From Aureimonas ureilytica DSM 18598 = NBRC 106430 (GTDB lineage Bacteria > Pseudomonadota > Alphaproteobacteria > Rhizobiales > Rhizobiaceae), in contig NZ_ARQE01000016.1 in assembly GCF_000382705.1 (NCBI RefSeq), forward strand, positions 1 to 51,885: a stretch of DNA of 51,885 bases, read 5' to 3'. Position 1 is the first letter of the stretch, and each line of letters starts with the position of its first letter. Of this stretch, positions 15,625 to 24,610 are shown in pieces. Both the position numbers and the translations under genes were made by a program. The notes under the pieces were generated by a model that was not told the DNA's origin, made no database searches, and worked only from the letters and a program-made list of their open reading frames with translations.

Positions 15625-17022
15625 ATGCTCGACATGATCCTGCTCGAGGCGCACGAGGAAGAACTCCGGTCCGTTCTGCGCGCGGAAGACGGCGTAGAGG
15701 CATCTGCTTACGTCATGTTCGGAACCGTGGACATTGCCGCCGATCCGTGGACGGGAGAGGCGCGAAAGCGCCTCGTCTCCCACCAAGTGATCCCCGTTCC
15801 GGACGAAGACCGCATCTCGGCGTCCGGCGTCCACGTCACGTGGTCCACCAGGTCGTTCGTGAAGCTTCTGAAAAAGGCCGAGGCTGGCGGAATGACCCTT
15901 GGCATCGTCCATACCCATCCGGGCAGCCATGCGTTCTTTTCGGATCAGGACGACCGCAACGAGGCGAACCTCCTGCAGATCGTGAGCAACCGGTCCGGGC
16001 CCGGGTACCGCTTCGCGAGCATGGTTTTGGGCGGTGACGGCACGATCTGCGCCAGAGTGTGGACGAGTCCCGGGGCTGTTGCCTCATGCCAGCGCGTGCT
16101 GGTGGCCGGGCGCAAACTGGTCCTTCACGGTGTTGCCCGAGGTGCGGTCGACGAGATGCTCGACAGGCAAGCGAGGCTGTTCGGTCCCGATTTCAATCCA
16201 GTGATGCGAACGTTTAAGATCGGCGTCGTCGGCTGTGGCGGAACAGGAAGCCCGGTCGCGATGCTGCTGGCTCGCCTTGGGGTCGGCCACCTGTTGCTGG
16301 TCGACGACGACACCATCGAACTGACGAACCTCAACCGTGTGCACGGCTCCAAGCGGAGCGACGTCGAGAACGGAGCGGCGAAAGTCGACGTCATCGCAAG
16401 GGAGATTAGAGACGCCGAACTCGGCGTCCATGTCGCTACCTTCAAGGGGTGGGTCGGCGACCGTGGGGTCCGAGACGCGCTCCGTTCGTGCGACGTCGTC
16501 TTCGGTTGCACCGACGACCATGACGGCCGACTGTTTCTCAACAGGTTGGCCTACTTCTACGGCATCTTCCTCATCGACATGGGGGTTCGCATCATCCCGG
16601 CGAGCAATGACAGGCCTTACGAAATGGCGGCACGGGTGAGTGTCGTCGGTCCTGCCGCTCCATGCCTTCTTTGCCGCGGGCTGGTGGATCCCATCGTTGC
16701 CCGCGACGAGGCGCTGAAGCGCGTCGATCCGGGTGAGTACGAACGCCGCAAGGAGGAGGCCTACGTGTCCGGCGGAGGGGATCCGGCGCCCGTCGTCGTC
16801 ACGTTCACGACCGAGACCGCGTCCATGGCGGTGAACGAGTTCCTGCAGGGACTGACCGCCTTCCGGGGGGCCGGGGGAATGAAGTTCGAACGTCGGCGCA
16901 GGTTCGACACCGTCGAGGACCGTTCGAGCACCTGTCTCCCAAGGGATGGATGCGAGATGTGTGCAAGCGCGGGGGTCTGGGGTCGCGGTGACGTCGAGCC
17001 CTTCCTCTATCGGATCGGGTGA
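15625..17022 (+). CDS. JAB isopeptidase - E1 (ThiF-like) fusion
   Basis: A 465-residue protein with two domains. The N-terminal 150 residues are a JAB/JAMM metallopeptidase: HTHPGSHAFFSDQD near residue 97 is a perfect HxHx7Sx2D zinc motif. Residues about 190-460 are a ThiF/E1-type adenylating domain: GVVGCGGTGSPVAMLLARLG (nucleotide site, near 200), LVDDDTIELTNLNR, and zinc cysteines CLLC and CEMC. It would adenylate the C-terminus of the ubiquitin-like protein and hand it to the E2, while the JAB domain trims precursors or removes the modifier. No cysteine lies between CLLC and the STC segment near the end, where the E1 crossover-loop nucleophile is expected; YVSGGGDPAP offers a serine. Confidence 0.88.
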   Translation: MLDMILLEAHEEELRSVLRAEDGVEASAYVMFGTVDIAADPWTGEARKRLVSHQVIPVPDEDRISASGVHVTWSTRSFVKLLKKAEAGGMTLGIVHTHPGSHAFFSDQDDRNEANLLQIVSNRSGPGYRFASMVLGGDGTICARVWTSPGAVASCQRVLVAGRKLVLHGVARGAVDEMLDRQARLFGPDFNPVMRTFKIGVVGCGGTGSPVAMLLARLGVGHLLLVDDDTIELTNLNRVHGSKRSDVENGAAKVDVIAREIRDAELGVHVATFKGWVGDRGVRDALRSCDVVFGCTDDHDGRLFLNRLAYFYGIFLIDMGVRIIPASNDRPYEMAARVSVVGPAAPCLLCRGLVDPIVARDEALKRVDPGEYERRKEEAYVSGGGDPAPVVVTFTTETASMAVNEFLQGLTAFRGAGGMKFERRRRFDTVEDRSSTCLPRDGCEMCASAGVWGRGDVEPFLYRIG

Positions 17023-17028
17023 ACGGTC

Positions 17029-17421
17029 ATGCGACGGATCATCGCCAAGACGCTGAAGCGGTTCGGGCTGTTGGATTTCGACCTGCTCTCGAAAGCGGTG
17101 GACTCGTTCCCGGGTGCAGGGCAGGTCGCGAGCGGGGATCTCGTTCACGTCGTCGATGGCGGGATCGAGAAATGGGCGTGCCTTCTTTGCCCCGGCGGTT
17201 GCGGGGCTGCCATACCCCTGTCTCTGAACAAGCAGCGGCGGCCGAGGTGGACGGTTCGGTTCGACTGGTTCCAGCGACCTTCAATCGAGCCATCGGTCCA
17301 CCAGCTGAACGCTTGCGGCTGTCACTTCTGGGTAAGGGGCGGCCGCATCGAGTGGTGCAAGGACGGCATGCCACCCGGAATGGTGGACGGTTTGCCGACC
17401 CGGCCGGGGAGTCCTCGATGA
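17029..17421 (+). CDS. DUF6527 protein of ubiquitin-like operon
   Basis: A 130-residue protein with a zinc-ribbon-like arrangement: WACLLCPGGCG (near 50), then WTVRFDWFQRPSIEPSVHQ and CGCHFWVRGGRIEWC. These match the DUF6527 pattern, a small protein regularly found after multi-ubiquitin, E2 and E1-JAB genes. The biochemical role is unknown to me; a substrate adaptor or ligase-like function is a guess. ATG at 17029 lies 6 bp after the E1 stop. This completes the conserved gene order of the conjugation module. Confidence 0.82.
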   Translation: MRRIIAKTLKRFGLLDFDLLSKAVDSFPGAGQVASGDLVHVVDGGIEKWACLLCPGGCGAAIPLSLNKQRRPRWTVRFDWFQRPSIEPSVHQLNACGCHFWVRGGRIEWCKDGMPPGMVDGLPTRPGSPR

Positions 17422-17560
17422 GGTTTGTCGGTCGGGAACAGCCCGAGCGCAGAGCGGGCACAGGATGCGTAGGGTCTGAAGTAGAGCTGACATGGAACAG
17501 AGGGCTCTCCTCCGTCGTGGGACGGGCCCACGCGACGTAAGACGCACAAGGAGCGGATGG

Positions 17561-18625
17561 GTGCCTGAGAAGGAACTTTACTTCGATGAGAGCGGCTTCA
17601 CGGGATACAACCTGTTGGACACGACCGCGCCGATTTTCGTCGAGGCCAGCACCGATATCGGGAACGAGGAAGCGGAGCACATCCTCCGGTCGGCCTATCC
17701 GACCTACAAGGGTGACGAGTTTCATTTCTCGAACTTCTGGCGCCAGCGGCGCAAGCGACCCCTGACAGCATTCGCGCGCGAGATCGGCCCCTACGCTCGG
17801 CGTATCAAGGGCTTCACGATTGACAAGCGCTTCTGTGTCTTGACCAAAGCCTTGGACTTCCTCGTCGAGCCAATCTACCGCGCGGCTGGTCATGACTGGT
17901 ATGCCAACGGGTACTGTTCGCGGTACGTCAACTTCGCATTCTGGGGCGTCTGCCAAGAGGGGTCGCCCGAGCTGTACGATGCCATCGTGACGGCTTGGCA
18001 GCGTTTCTCCCGCGCACCGAGCGAAGCGACGCTTCAGGACATCCAGGTCCTCTTCCGCATCATGGCCAACTCCTTGCCGGAAGGCCCTGACCTCATCGCG
18101 AAGCAGCTTGCCATCGGTGCAGAGCTGTTCACCCATTTCAGTGAACTGGAGGCCTTCGAAGGAAGCGACGAGCTGCAGGTGACCACAGTGACTTCGATCG
18201 TCGCCGCTTGGAGGCGGCAGCACGATCAGGACTTCGTCGTCCATCACGACGCGAGCGCAAACCTCTTCAGGCGAAAGCATCTGTTGATGAAGATCATCGG
18301 ACCTGATGCGCCGAGGGACTTCCAACACCTTGGCGACGGTACGTCCGTAGAGTTCCCGTTGCGGGTGTCGGACGTTCGACCCTTGAACAGCAGGGAGCAT
18401 CCTGCGATCCAGCTTTGCGACATGATCGCCGGCATCGCTGGCAAGCTCAAGGCTGCTCCGGAATCGGATGACGACGAACAGGTCCTGCGTGACGTCGTCG
18501 AAGCGGGGTTTGGCGAGCTCGGTTTCAATGGGGTCTACTTTCGCCCTGAGTTTCCTCCAGCTCAGCCTGAAAGGCAGTCAGGTCCGGACGCGGTCGACAA
18601 AATGATGGCCGCGATCTTTCGTTGA
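17561..18625 (+). CDS. DUF3800 domain protein
   Basis: A protein of about 354 residues starting VPEKELYFDESGFTGYNLL. The YFDESGFTG motif at the very N-terminus and the late acidic stretch HPAIQLCDMIAGI (near 285-300) are the paired signatures of DUF3800, which is thought to adopt an RNase H-like fold with metal-binding acidic residues. GTG at 17561 is chosen because AAGGAG at 17548-17553 has ideal spacing; an upstream ATG at 17492 lacks one. It follows the ubiquitin-like module by 140 bp on the same strand. DUF3800 genes often occur in defence and mobile regions, so it may be a nuclease effector here, but nothing proves this. Confidence 0.8.
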   Translation: MPEKELYFDESGFTGYNLLDTTAPIFVEASTDIGNEEAEHILRSAYPTYKGDEFHFSNFWRQRRKRPLTAFAREIGPYARRIKGFTIDKRFCVLTKALDFLVEPIYRAAGHDWYANGYCSRYVNFAFWGVCQEGSPELYDAIVTAWQRFSRAPSEATLQDIQVLFRIMANSLPEGPDLIAKQLAIGAELFTHFSELEAFEGSDELQVTTVTSIVAAWRRQHDQDFVVHHDASANLFRRKHLLMKIIGPDAPRDFQHLGDGTSVEFPLRVSDVRPLNSREHPAIQLCDMIAGIAGKLKAAPESDDDEQVLRDVVEAGFGELGFNGVYFRPEFPPAQPERQSGPDAVDKMMAAIFR

Positions 18626-19036
18626 TGATCAACGCAGGCGTTCATCCGGACTTTACTAGAACCGTGGAGAACGACGCCTCGAGATGGCATGCTCCGGCGC
18701 TGGAAGCGGTATTCGGTGGCACGAAGAAAAAGGGCAGACCGCTGTGCCTCACCCGACCGAACGGTTTAAGTCCGCTGTGCTTCGGATTGCCGTGATCTCC
18801 ACGACGTGGGAGCGTTCGTCGGCAGCCAAGTCGACGACGTGGGCGAGGCCTTGCGGATGGGGCTAGGGGCCTTCCGGGCAAAAACCGCGGCTCAGTCGAT
18901 GGAGATCGCCGTTGGTTCGATGTGGCCGCATCCCATGGATGCTCACAAATCCGCAGAGCTTGTGATACGGCTGCTTCGGTCGCTCATGCCCGCCGGCTGT
19001 TCTCTTCGTTCCGAACCTCACCCGTGATGCCGACCG
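18626..19036. other. Convergent intergenic region, no gene recognised
   Basis: About 410 bp between the ends of the plus-strand DUF3800 gene and the minus-strand chimeric ATPase gene. Short open frames on both strands lack any recognisable feature. This may be a recombination boundary, since the adjacent ATPase is itself a rearrangement product. Confidence 0.45.
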
Positions 19037-20704
19037 TCACGGGGTTAACACGGCAGCGCGCCCATCCACGTTCGACCCGCCGCCCGCCGCAATCCGGTGC
19101 AGCCGGAAGCCATCGCTTCCAACCGCCCTGGTCGCCACGTCGACCAAGTGGTCGTGATGGCTGAAGACGATCACCTGGTTCCGCTTGGCGGCGGTCCCAA
19201 GCACGCGGAGGAGGGAGGCGGCACGCGCATCGTCGGCGGTAATCAGCAGGTCGTCGCAGACGATGGGCAGCGCAGCGGCTCCCGCCGCTCCGTCGATCGA
19301 GCCAAGCCGGAGCGCCAGGAAGAGTTGATCACGCGTTCCCTCGCTAAGCGCGTCCACCTGAACTTCCGTCCCGTCGCGTCTGCGCGACAGGATCACCGGA
19401 CGGTCATCCCGGTCGTAACCCACTGATAGACCGGAGAAGGCTCCGTCGGTGATGCGGGGATGCGCCTTCTCGATCTCGTCGAACAGCACGACGCTGAAAG
19501 GGCGCTCCCGGACCGCGTTCGTGAGTTCGCCACCAACGTCGTAACCGACATACCCCGGCGGCGCGCCGATGAGCCGTTGGTCGGCGTGCTCGGCGCTGAA
19601 CTCCGACATGTCGAAGCGGATGTAGGCGCTCTCGTCGCCGTACAGGAGTTCGGTGACCGTCTTCGCTAGCTCGGTCTTTCCCACGCCCGTCGGACCGGCG
19701 AGGAACGCGATGCCCCGGGGACGGCCACCTCTGCTCCCGAGGCCCGTCGCCGCGCGCTTCACGATGTCGAGCATATGCACGACGGCATGGTCCTGTCCGA
19801 TCGCTCGGCGGGAGACGAAGTCCGCCCCGTTACGGATGCGTCCGCGCTCCAGCTTTCGCCAAGCGTCCTCGGTCACGCCCACCTTGTAGCGCCGTACCGC
19901 CTCGCCGACGTCGGCGATCCCGACCCCTTCGGCGCGTGCAAGCTGCGCGATCGAATTCAGGTCGACCAGCAGCATGCCCTCGGTCGCGTCCACCAACGCG
20001 TCTTCGGCGTCGCGAACGGCGACGGGATCAGCTTCCCTCGCGCCTGGCAGGCCACGGACGAGAGACGGCGCGACCGCGCTACGAGCCGCCCGGTCCGGTG
20101 GCGCGATCGGAATGTGCCGGAGTCTGGGGTTGTCTATGATCAGCCAGTCGGGGAGGTCTCCCTCCCTGTCGGCGATCCAGATCACCGTGTTGAACCGCGG
20201 CGCGCGGTTGGGGCCGACGGGGCGCGCCTTTGCCGACTGTCCGGCGACCAAGGCCCGGGTGAAGAGCTGCTGCTCCTGAGGGGACAGCGTGTCCGCGCGA
20301 TTGACCAAGCGGGAAGCGAAGTCGGCGACAAGCGCGATCGGCGGACCGTCAAGACGGACCAGCCGTTCGAGCGTCGCACCGAGCAGCTCGATCCCGGCAG
20401 GCGCAATCCCGGCAGGGGCGGTCAACCCAAGCCGTCCAAGGACCCCAGCCGCGTCAGGCTCCGTTCCGTCGGGGCGGGCGAGAACCGAGAACCCGGAGAC
20501 AGGGTCGAAGCGAACGACAGCCTCGTAGCCGGCATCCGCCAGCGCCAGTACGATGACGTCGGTCAACGAGGCGGCGGTCGCGGCGGTCGCCGAAGTGCGG
20601 ATCTGAAGGTCTCGAACGTTGCCGGTGAGGACGAACTGGCTTTTAAGAGGCAGGAAGCGGGCGAGGTCCCTTACCCACCTTGGCCTGGTATCGACGTTCG
20701 ACAA
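19037..20704 (-). CDS. Chimeric ATPase: ClpB-like AAA+ front joined to YhaN-like ATPase tail
   Basis: About 555 residues. The first 60% is an AAA+ protein of unknown subgroup: [20 protein letters not shown] at the start, Walker [35 protein letters not shown] and Walker [13 protein letters not shown], all as in Clp/Hsp100 ATPases. Directly after EKAHPRI the sequence switches to the end of a YhaN/SMC-like ATPase: [20 protein letters not shown] (signature motif), PIVCDDLLI (Walker B) and [14 protein letters not shown]. The AAA+ sensor and lid regions and the YhaN Walker A and coiled coil are missing. It therefore looks like a deletion fusion of two genes and is probably not functional. TTG at 20704 follows GGGAGG; ATG at 20737 is an alternative. 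Confidence 0.75.
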   Translation of the reverse strand: MSNVDTRPRWVRDLARFLPLKSQFVLTGNVRDLQIRTSATAATAASLTDVIVLALADAGYEAVVRFDPVSGFSVLARPDGTEPDAAGVLGRLGLTAPAGIAPAGIELLGATLERLVRLDGPPIALVADFASRLVNRADTLSPQEQQLFTRALVAGQSAKARPVGPNRAPRFNTVIWIADREGDLPDWLIIDNPRLRHIPIAPPDRAARSAVAPSLVRGLPGAREADPVAVRDAEDALVDATEGMLLVDLNSIAQLARAEGVGIADVGEAVRRYKVGVTEDAWRKLERGRIRNGADFVSRRAIGQDHAVVHMLDIVKRAATGLGSRGGRPRGIAFLAGPTGVGKTELAKTVTELLYGDESAYIRFDMSEFSAEHADQRLIGAPPGYVGYDVGGELTNAVRERPFSVVLFDEIEKAHPRITDGAFSGLSVGYDRDDRPVILSRRRDGTEVQVDALSEGTRDQLFLALRLGSIDGAAGAAALPIVCDDLLITADDARAASLLRVLGTAAKRNQVIVFSHHDHLVDVATRAVGSDGFRLHRIAAGGGSNVDGRAAVLTP

Positions 20705-21034
20705 ATGCGGTCCCTCCCTGCAAGACCTCCCATGCATTGAAAGTCCTCGCCGGCAGATTATGCAACTGTCGGTTACCGTCAACCGCTTTGCTGGCGCAGC
20801 GGATAACCTTCGCTCACCCTTCCACAACAGCGAGTGGCGACACGGGGAAAGGATGCTGAAGGGATACCTTCGTCAGACCGTCAATGGCGGCCCTCGGACA
20901 ACTCCCCCGTGTCCACCGTCGTATATCCAGACCGCTTTTGAGGGTCTTGGCGTTCGATCGCGCCGTCAACACAGCCCTGTTGTGCCTTGCCCCTTTTGGA
21001 CCAGCACTTGGTGATCTGCCAGGGAGGTGACGGC

Positions 21035-21370
21035 ATGGCAATCTACGAGTTCATGGACGTATCAACGGGGCATCTGACGATGGAGGATGTACCTCTACTG
21101 AACGGAGCCGATCTGCCGTTCGATGTGATGACCTACGAATATGGTTGGGTTGTCTCGACGGCCAAGCTGATGCCCGGACCGTACCGCGACAGCAGCATCG
21201 AAGACCTACGTAGATCGGGCCTCTCGTCCGAGTTCATGGCGGCCGCCGAACTCGCTGGGCAGCGCAACTGCTGGCTGCTGCGCTTTGACGCGGACGCCGA
21301 CTTCGACCCCGACTTGCCGGTGGGCGGGTACGGTGTTGGTCCCGATCATATTGCGCTTCCCGGTCTTTGA
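21035..21370 (+). CDS. DUF5983-like small protein
   Basis: A 111-residue acidic protein with an excellent ribosome binding site (AGGGAGGTGA). It begins MAIYEFMDVSTGHLTMED and contains MTYEYGWVVS and CWLLRFDADADFDPDLPVGG. The STGH start, the YEYGWxV strand and the late RFDxDA-DLP segment fit the DUF5983 pattern, a small protein of plasmids and integrated elements with no known function. It stands alone on the plus strand between scarred genes. Confidence 0.6.
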   Translation: MAIYEFMDVSTGHLTMEDVPLLNGADLPFDVMTYEYGWVVSTAKLMPGPYRDSSIEDLRRSGLSSEFMAAAELAGQRNCWLLRFDADADFDPDLPVGGYGVGPDHIALPGL

Positions 21371-21881
21371 AGGCGATCTGCCAACCTCGATTCCGAAGCC
21401 TAAGGTCTGACGACGGCGTAAGAAATACTTCAGTCCGCGGCATATGCTGCCGAATTGAGTGGTAGTCTGCCCACGTTGGGCGGCGTGGTTCGAACCCACT
21501 CAAGCTGGGTTCTCGCCGATGCTCAAGGTCTCCGTACAACCGCGCTGAAGCGGCGCATCTTGCTTCGGTCGAATGGTCGAACATGCACCACCGCGACCGC
21601 TGATCGGTCAGGGCATCGGCCGATCGTCAGTGCTCCGGCGCCACCTGCTCCCGGCATCGCCGCGAATCGACAGCGCGATGCCGGGCGGCAGTACGGGGGC
21701 AGACCACGCTCCAAGATGATGATGAGGCGGAGCGAATCCAGAGAAGAACAAGAATTCCGGAAGACCACCCAAACGCTCGGCTAGTGGATAGCAGGACTGG
21801 AACGTTCCGCCATGAGGTAACAACTGCTACCAACCGTTCCGTTTCGGTTAGGTGGATGGGTTGGCTGGCGAGCTCCAGATC
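21371..21881. other. Intergenic region with no recognised gene
   Basis: About 510 bp between the DUF5983 gene and the AbiEii-like gene. A stretch near 21455-21515 contains GGTTCGAACCC, which looks like a tRNA T-arm, but the rest of a cloverleaf cannot be drawn. No gene is supported on either strand. Confidence 0.45.
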
Positions 21882-22646
21882 TCAAGGGCAACGCCTGGTG
21901 TCGGCATCTACTTCCAAGCGCAGTCCCAGCCTAGCCTCGAGATGTCCGAAGTTCAGGATTGGGTCGTGCTCGACGAAATCGACGGCCGGGGTTGCCGATG
22001 CAAGCTCCAGCACGCTGCGGCGCAGATCGTGCGGGTCGGGATCAAACGTGCGCCGCGTGAGATTGCGGATCTCTTCCATGATCCGGTCGGTATCGTAATC
22101 CAAGGCTTCGAGAACGGCATCGAACCGCTCGGTGCCGACGACCCCCGCCAGGTTGGAAGGCCGGATGAGACCCGCACCGAGACAAGCGTGGATGTCGTAG
22201 AGGTCCCGGCCTTTCACGGCACCGGGACTGGTTGCCCGGTAGACGAGCTTCTTTGTTACGACCTCCTCGGGATGCTCCAAGCATAGGTCGACGCCTTGGA
22301 CGCGTACCGGAATGCCGGAATGAGGGGTCAGCGGCGCGGCGGCGAGCAGGTCGATCTCGCCAATGCCGTCCCACACCAACTTCACGAAGTTGCCGGGATG
22401 CCGAACGTCGCGGGTGAGGCTGCGCGGCAGCCCGCTCGCCATCAACCTTTGCAGGTGGCCGGCGCGCGGAGCTGGGTCGCCGACGAAGAGATCGAGGTCG
22501 AAGGACAGGCGGTGGTCGATGAAGAACGTCAACGACGTTCCGCCCCCGACGCGGAGCGTCGAACCCTCCTTAAATCGGTAATGGTCGAGGATGGCCTCGG
22601 CATCACGGAGCAGTGCCGGCCATCTCTCTGACGTTTCGGTTTCCAT
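21882..22646 (-). CDS. AbiEii-like nucleotidyltransferase (putative toxin)
   Basis: A protein of about 254 residues resembling the AbiEii/AbiGii toxin family and related type IV toxin-antitoxin nucleotidyltransferases. It has LRVGGGTSLTFFIDHRLSFD (GGTSL.. R-S-D-D type pocket; FDLDLFVGD follows) and EIDLLAAAPL, then the conserved HPEEVVTKKLVYR and VKGRDLYDIHA pieces. Such proteins add nucleotides to tRNA or other acceptors and arrest growth. Start 22646 is inside the end of the preceding ORF (44-bp overlap). No AbiEi-type antitoxin is recognisable; the overlapping 115-residue ORF upstream occupies that place. Confidence 0.75.
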   Translation of the reverse strand: METETSERWPALLRDAEAILDHYRFKEGSTLRVGGGTSLTFFIDHRLSFDLDLFVGDPAPRAGHLQRLMASGLPRSLTRDVRHPGNFVKLVWDGIGEIDLLAAAPLTPHSGIPVRVQGVDLCLEHPEEVVTKKLVYRATSPGAVKGRDLYDIHACLGAGLIRPSNLAGVVGTERFDAVLEALDYDTDRIMEEIRNLTRRTFDPDPHDLRRSVLELASATPAVDFVEHDPILNFGHLEARLGLRLEVDADTRRCP

Positions 22647-22950
22647 GTCGGCTGGCCCTGTCCCGAATCGTGGCGACGTTGTCGCCGCTTCGTGCGCCCA
22701 CGTTGTCCGCGAGTTCGGCAAGGAACCGATAGCCCAGTGCCGATCGCCTGATGGCCGAAAAAAGGAGGGATGGATCGCTCCCCTCGAGGAGCGTTCGAAC
22801 GATGAAGCGGTCGTGGTCGCTGCCGCGCTCTCCGGCGATCACGCCGTAGACGGTGGCAAGCGTGGAGCCACCGCGTCCATAGGGGGTCCAAGCGTTCACG
22901 ATCAGGGAACGCCAAGCCTCGGGAACGTCGACTTCTTCGATACGGCTCAT
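22603..22950 (-). CDS. Unrecognised 115-aa protein, possible antitoxin partner
   Basis: A 115-residue ORF directly before and overlapping the AbiEii-like gene, in the position an antitoxin would occupy. Readable parts include EAWRSLIVNAWTPYGRGGST and FSAIRRSALGYRFLAELADN. I do not recognise a family. The overlaps at both ends (4 bp with the upstream small ORF, 44 bp with the toxin) suggest coupled translation. The coding nature is likely from the protein-like composition and the overlaps. Confidence 0.6.
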   Translation of the reverse strand: MSRIEEVDVPEAWRSLIVNAWTPYGRGGSTLATVYGVIAGERGSDHDRFIVRTLLEGSDPSLLFSAIRRSALGYRFLAELADNVGARSGDNVATIRDRASRHGNRNVREMAGTAP

Positions 22951-23111
22951 CGGGACGGTCTCTGCTGCTTTCCCACTTTAGCACGGGTCGGCAAGCGATC
23001 GGAAGGCACCTGCTTCCCTGCCGTCCATTCCGTGTCGTAGAGCAGCAAGACACGGTCAGGGCTGGAGCCGTCGCCCGCGTCTGCGCGATCTGCGTCTCGA
23101 TTCTTGCTCAT
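22947..23111 (-). CDS. Small 54-aa ORF upstream of AbiEii-like operon
   Basis: A possible short gene reading MSKNRDADRADAGDGSSPD and then VLLLYDTEWTAGKQVPSDRL. Its stop overlaps the next start by 4 bp (ATGA), which argues for translation. It also overlaps the tail of the decayed RES gene on the same strand (56 bp), so it could instead be noise. No family is recognised. Confidence 0.35.
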   Translation of the reverse strand: MSKNRDADRADAGDGSSPDRVLLLYDTEWTAGKQVPSDRLPTRAKVGKQQRPSR

Positions 23112-23820
23112 TTCCGCTTGGGATCCCATGCAACGTCCATTCCGGTCCATCCTGGAAACCAGGGTTCGGGATGCCGGGGCGGCCGTTGCGACGTTGGTGG
23201 CGGTTGCTACCTAATGGCGGAACGTTCGCTCTCACTCTTTCCCAGCGCAGGAGGCGAACGTCATGCTCTTTGGTGTCCACCGTAACCGGACGCACGTGAT
23301 GAACCATGATCGTTCCCCGAACGACCCGGATGCTAGCAATGGGCTTAGGTGTCGTTTCACGAAATGGAGTTGCTTCCCATCCTTCGGGGATCCAATCGTC
23401 GTCCGCTTTGGCGCTCGAGGGGGGGCGCGGGGGGCGGGAACCCTCTCATGGACGACGTATTCCCATTCCCAATCTTCCTCGTACAGTATGCCGCTCCTCG
23501 ATTCGAGTTGGCTTCTCTCCGCCAACTCCAGCGGCTCGACGCGTGACGATTTGTGGAAGAGGACGACGTTGTCGTCTCCTTCCGCGGTTTGGTCAAAGGG
23601 AACAGGATGCCGTCCAACGGCGGGTCGTGCTCCGTCGGAAGGAAGTCCGCTATGGCTTGGGTAGCTAAGTATTCCAGGTCTTGATCGTCCGGCTCACAGG
23701 TTCAGTGATGCGATGGCCGAGCGACCGCAGGAACATTGCCCGATCCATCCGTTCTGACAGCGTCGGATCGAAAACGCTGCCGTCATCCACACTTCCCTGA
23801 GGGCTACCAGATCCAGAAGC
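23056..23820 (-). pseudogene. RES-domain protein gene, frameshifted and N-terminally truncated
   Basis: RES-domain proteins include toxins that degrade NAD+. Reading the minus strand from 23820 gives [20 protein letters not shown] and MDRAMFLRSLGHRITEP in one frame. It continues in another frame as DDQDLEYLATQAIADFL with DGILFP, then in a third as FDQTAEGDDNVVLFHKSSRV and YEEDWEWEYVVHERVP, and lastly as DDDWIPEGWEATPFRETTP and VHHVRPVTVDTKEHDVR. The frame changes lie near 23685, 23600 and a C6/C7 tract at 23419-23434. The N-terminal domain is missing at the junction with dnaE2. The gene is dead as written. Confidence 0.75.
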
Positions 23821-24448
23821 CGACCAGCTTAGGCGCGCAATGGCGACGTTCAAGTTTACTGGCGGCGTCTCCGACTTCCGCGACAAGCTTGTTGAGGGAA
23901 TGGTCGCCAACGGCTACGAGCGCGAGTTCGCCGAGCGCACCTTCCGCCAGCTCGAGGGCTTCGGATCCTACGGTTTCCCGGAAAGCCATGCGGCGAGCTT
24001 CGCTTTGATCGCCTACGCTTCGTCTTGGCTGAAGTGCTGGCATCCGGACGCCTTCTGCGCGGGGCTCCTGAACGCCCAGCCCACAACCTTCTACGCCCCG
24101 GCGCAGATCGTGCGCGACGCGCAGGAGCATAGGGTCAAGGTGCGCCCCGTCTGCGTCAATGCCAGCCGCTGGGACTGCACGCTGGAGTCGCGGGAAGCGG
24201 AAAAGTTTTCCGACGTCGACGGCGGACGGTTCGCCGTTCGGCTCGGGCTGCGCATGGTGCGGGGCCTAAGCAACGCGAACGCGGCTCGCCCTGTCGCGGC
24301 AAGGGGAGACACGCCGTTCGTCTCCGTCGACGACCTGTGGCGTCGAGCGCGGGTCCCGCACGCCGCGCTGTCGCCCGCTGAGGTCATGGCGGATCCGTAT
24401 GGGCACGTCGTCGACGAGATTCGCGTCAAGACACGGGACTTCCGTTGA
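23806..24448 (+). pseudogene. dnaE2: dnaE2 (error-prone DNA polymerase alpha subunit) fragment
   Basis: About 210 codons of a DnaE2-type polymerase. [16 protein letters not shown] followed by [18 protein letters not shown] and [20 protein letters not shown] are the strongly conserved DnaE2 thumb/finger region, and CAGLLNAQP follows. The first two thirds of the gene (PHP and palm domains) are missing. The C-terminus jumps from [13 protein letters not shown] to a short IRVKTRDFR ending, so about a hundred or more internal residues are also lost. It cannot be active. Its 5' edge abuts the opposing RES remnant, which marks a rearrangement point. Confidence 0.82.
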
Positions 24449-24610
24449 GGCTAGAAGATCGAACTCGCGTCCGCTGGAAGGACAGTCGCGTTCTCGTTTC
24501 CGGCTTGGCCTTCCCGTCCATTCCGCCTCAAGACTCCCCGGCCGGAACGGGCGGTCGATGGGTTCGTAGGTCGACCGCCCTTGCCGCTAGTTGCACGTCT
24601 ATGGCCGTGG

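Noticed and set aside
21455-21515. tRNA-like T-arm (GGTTCGAACCC)
   Set aside because: Acceptor, D-arm and anticodon stems cannot be paired around it; the word alone is not enough.
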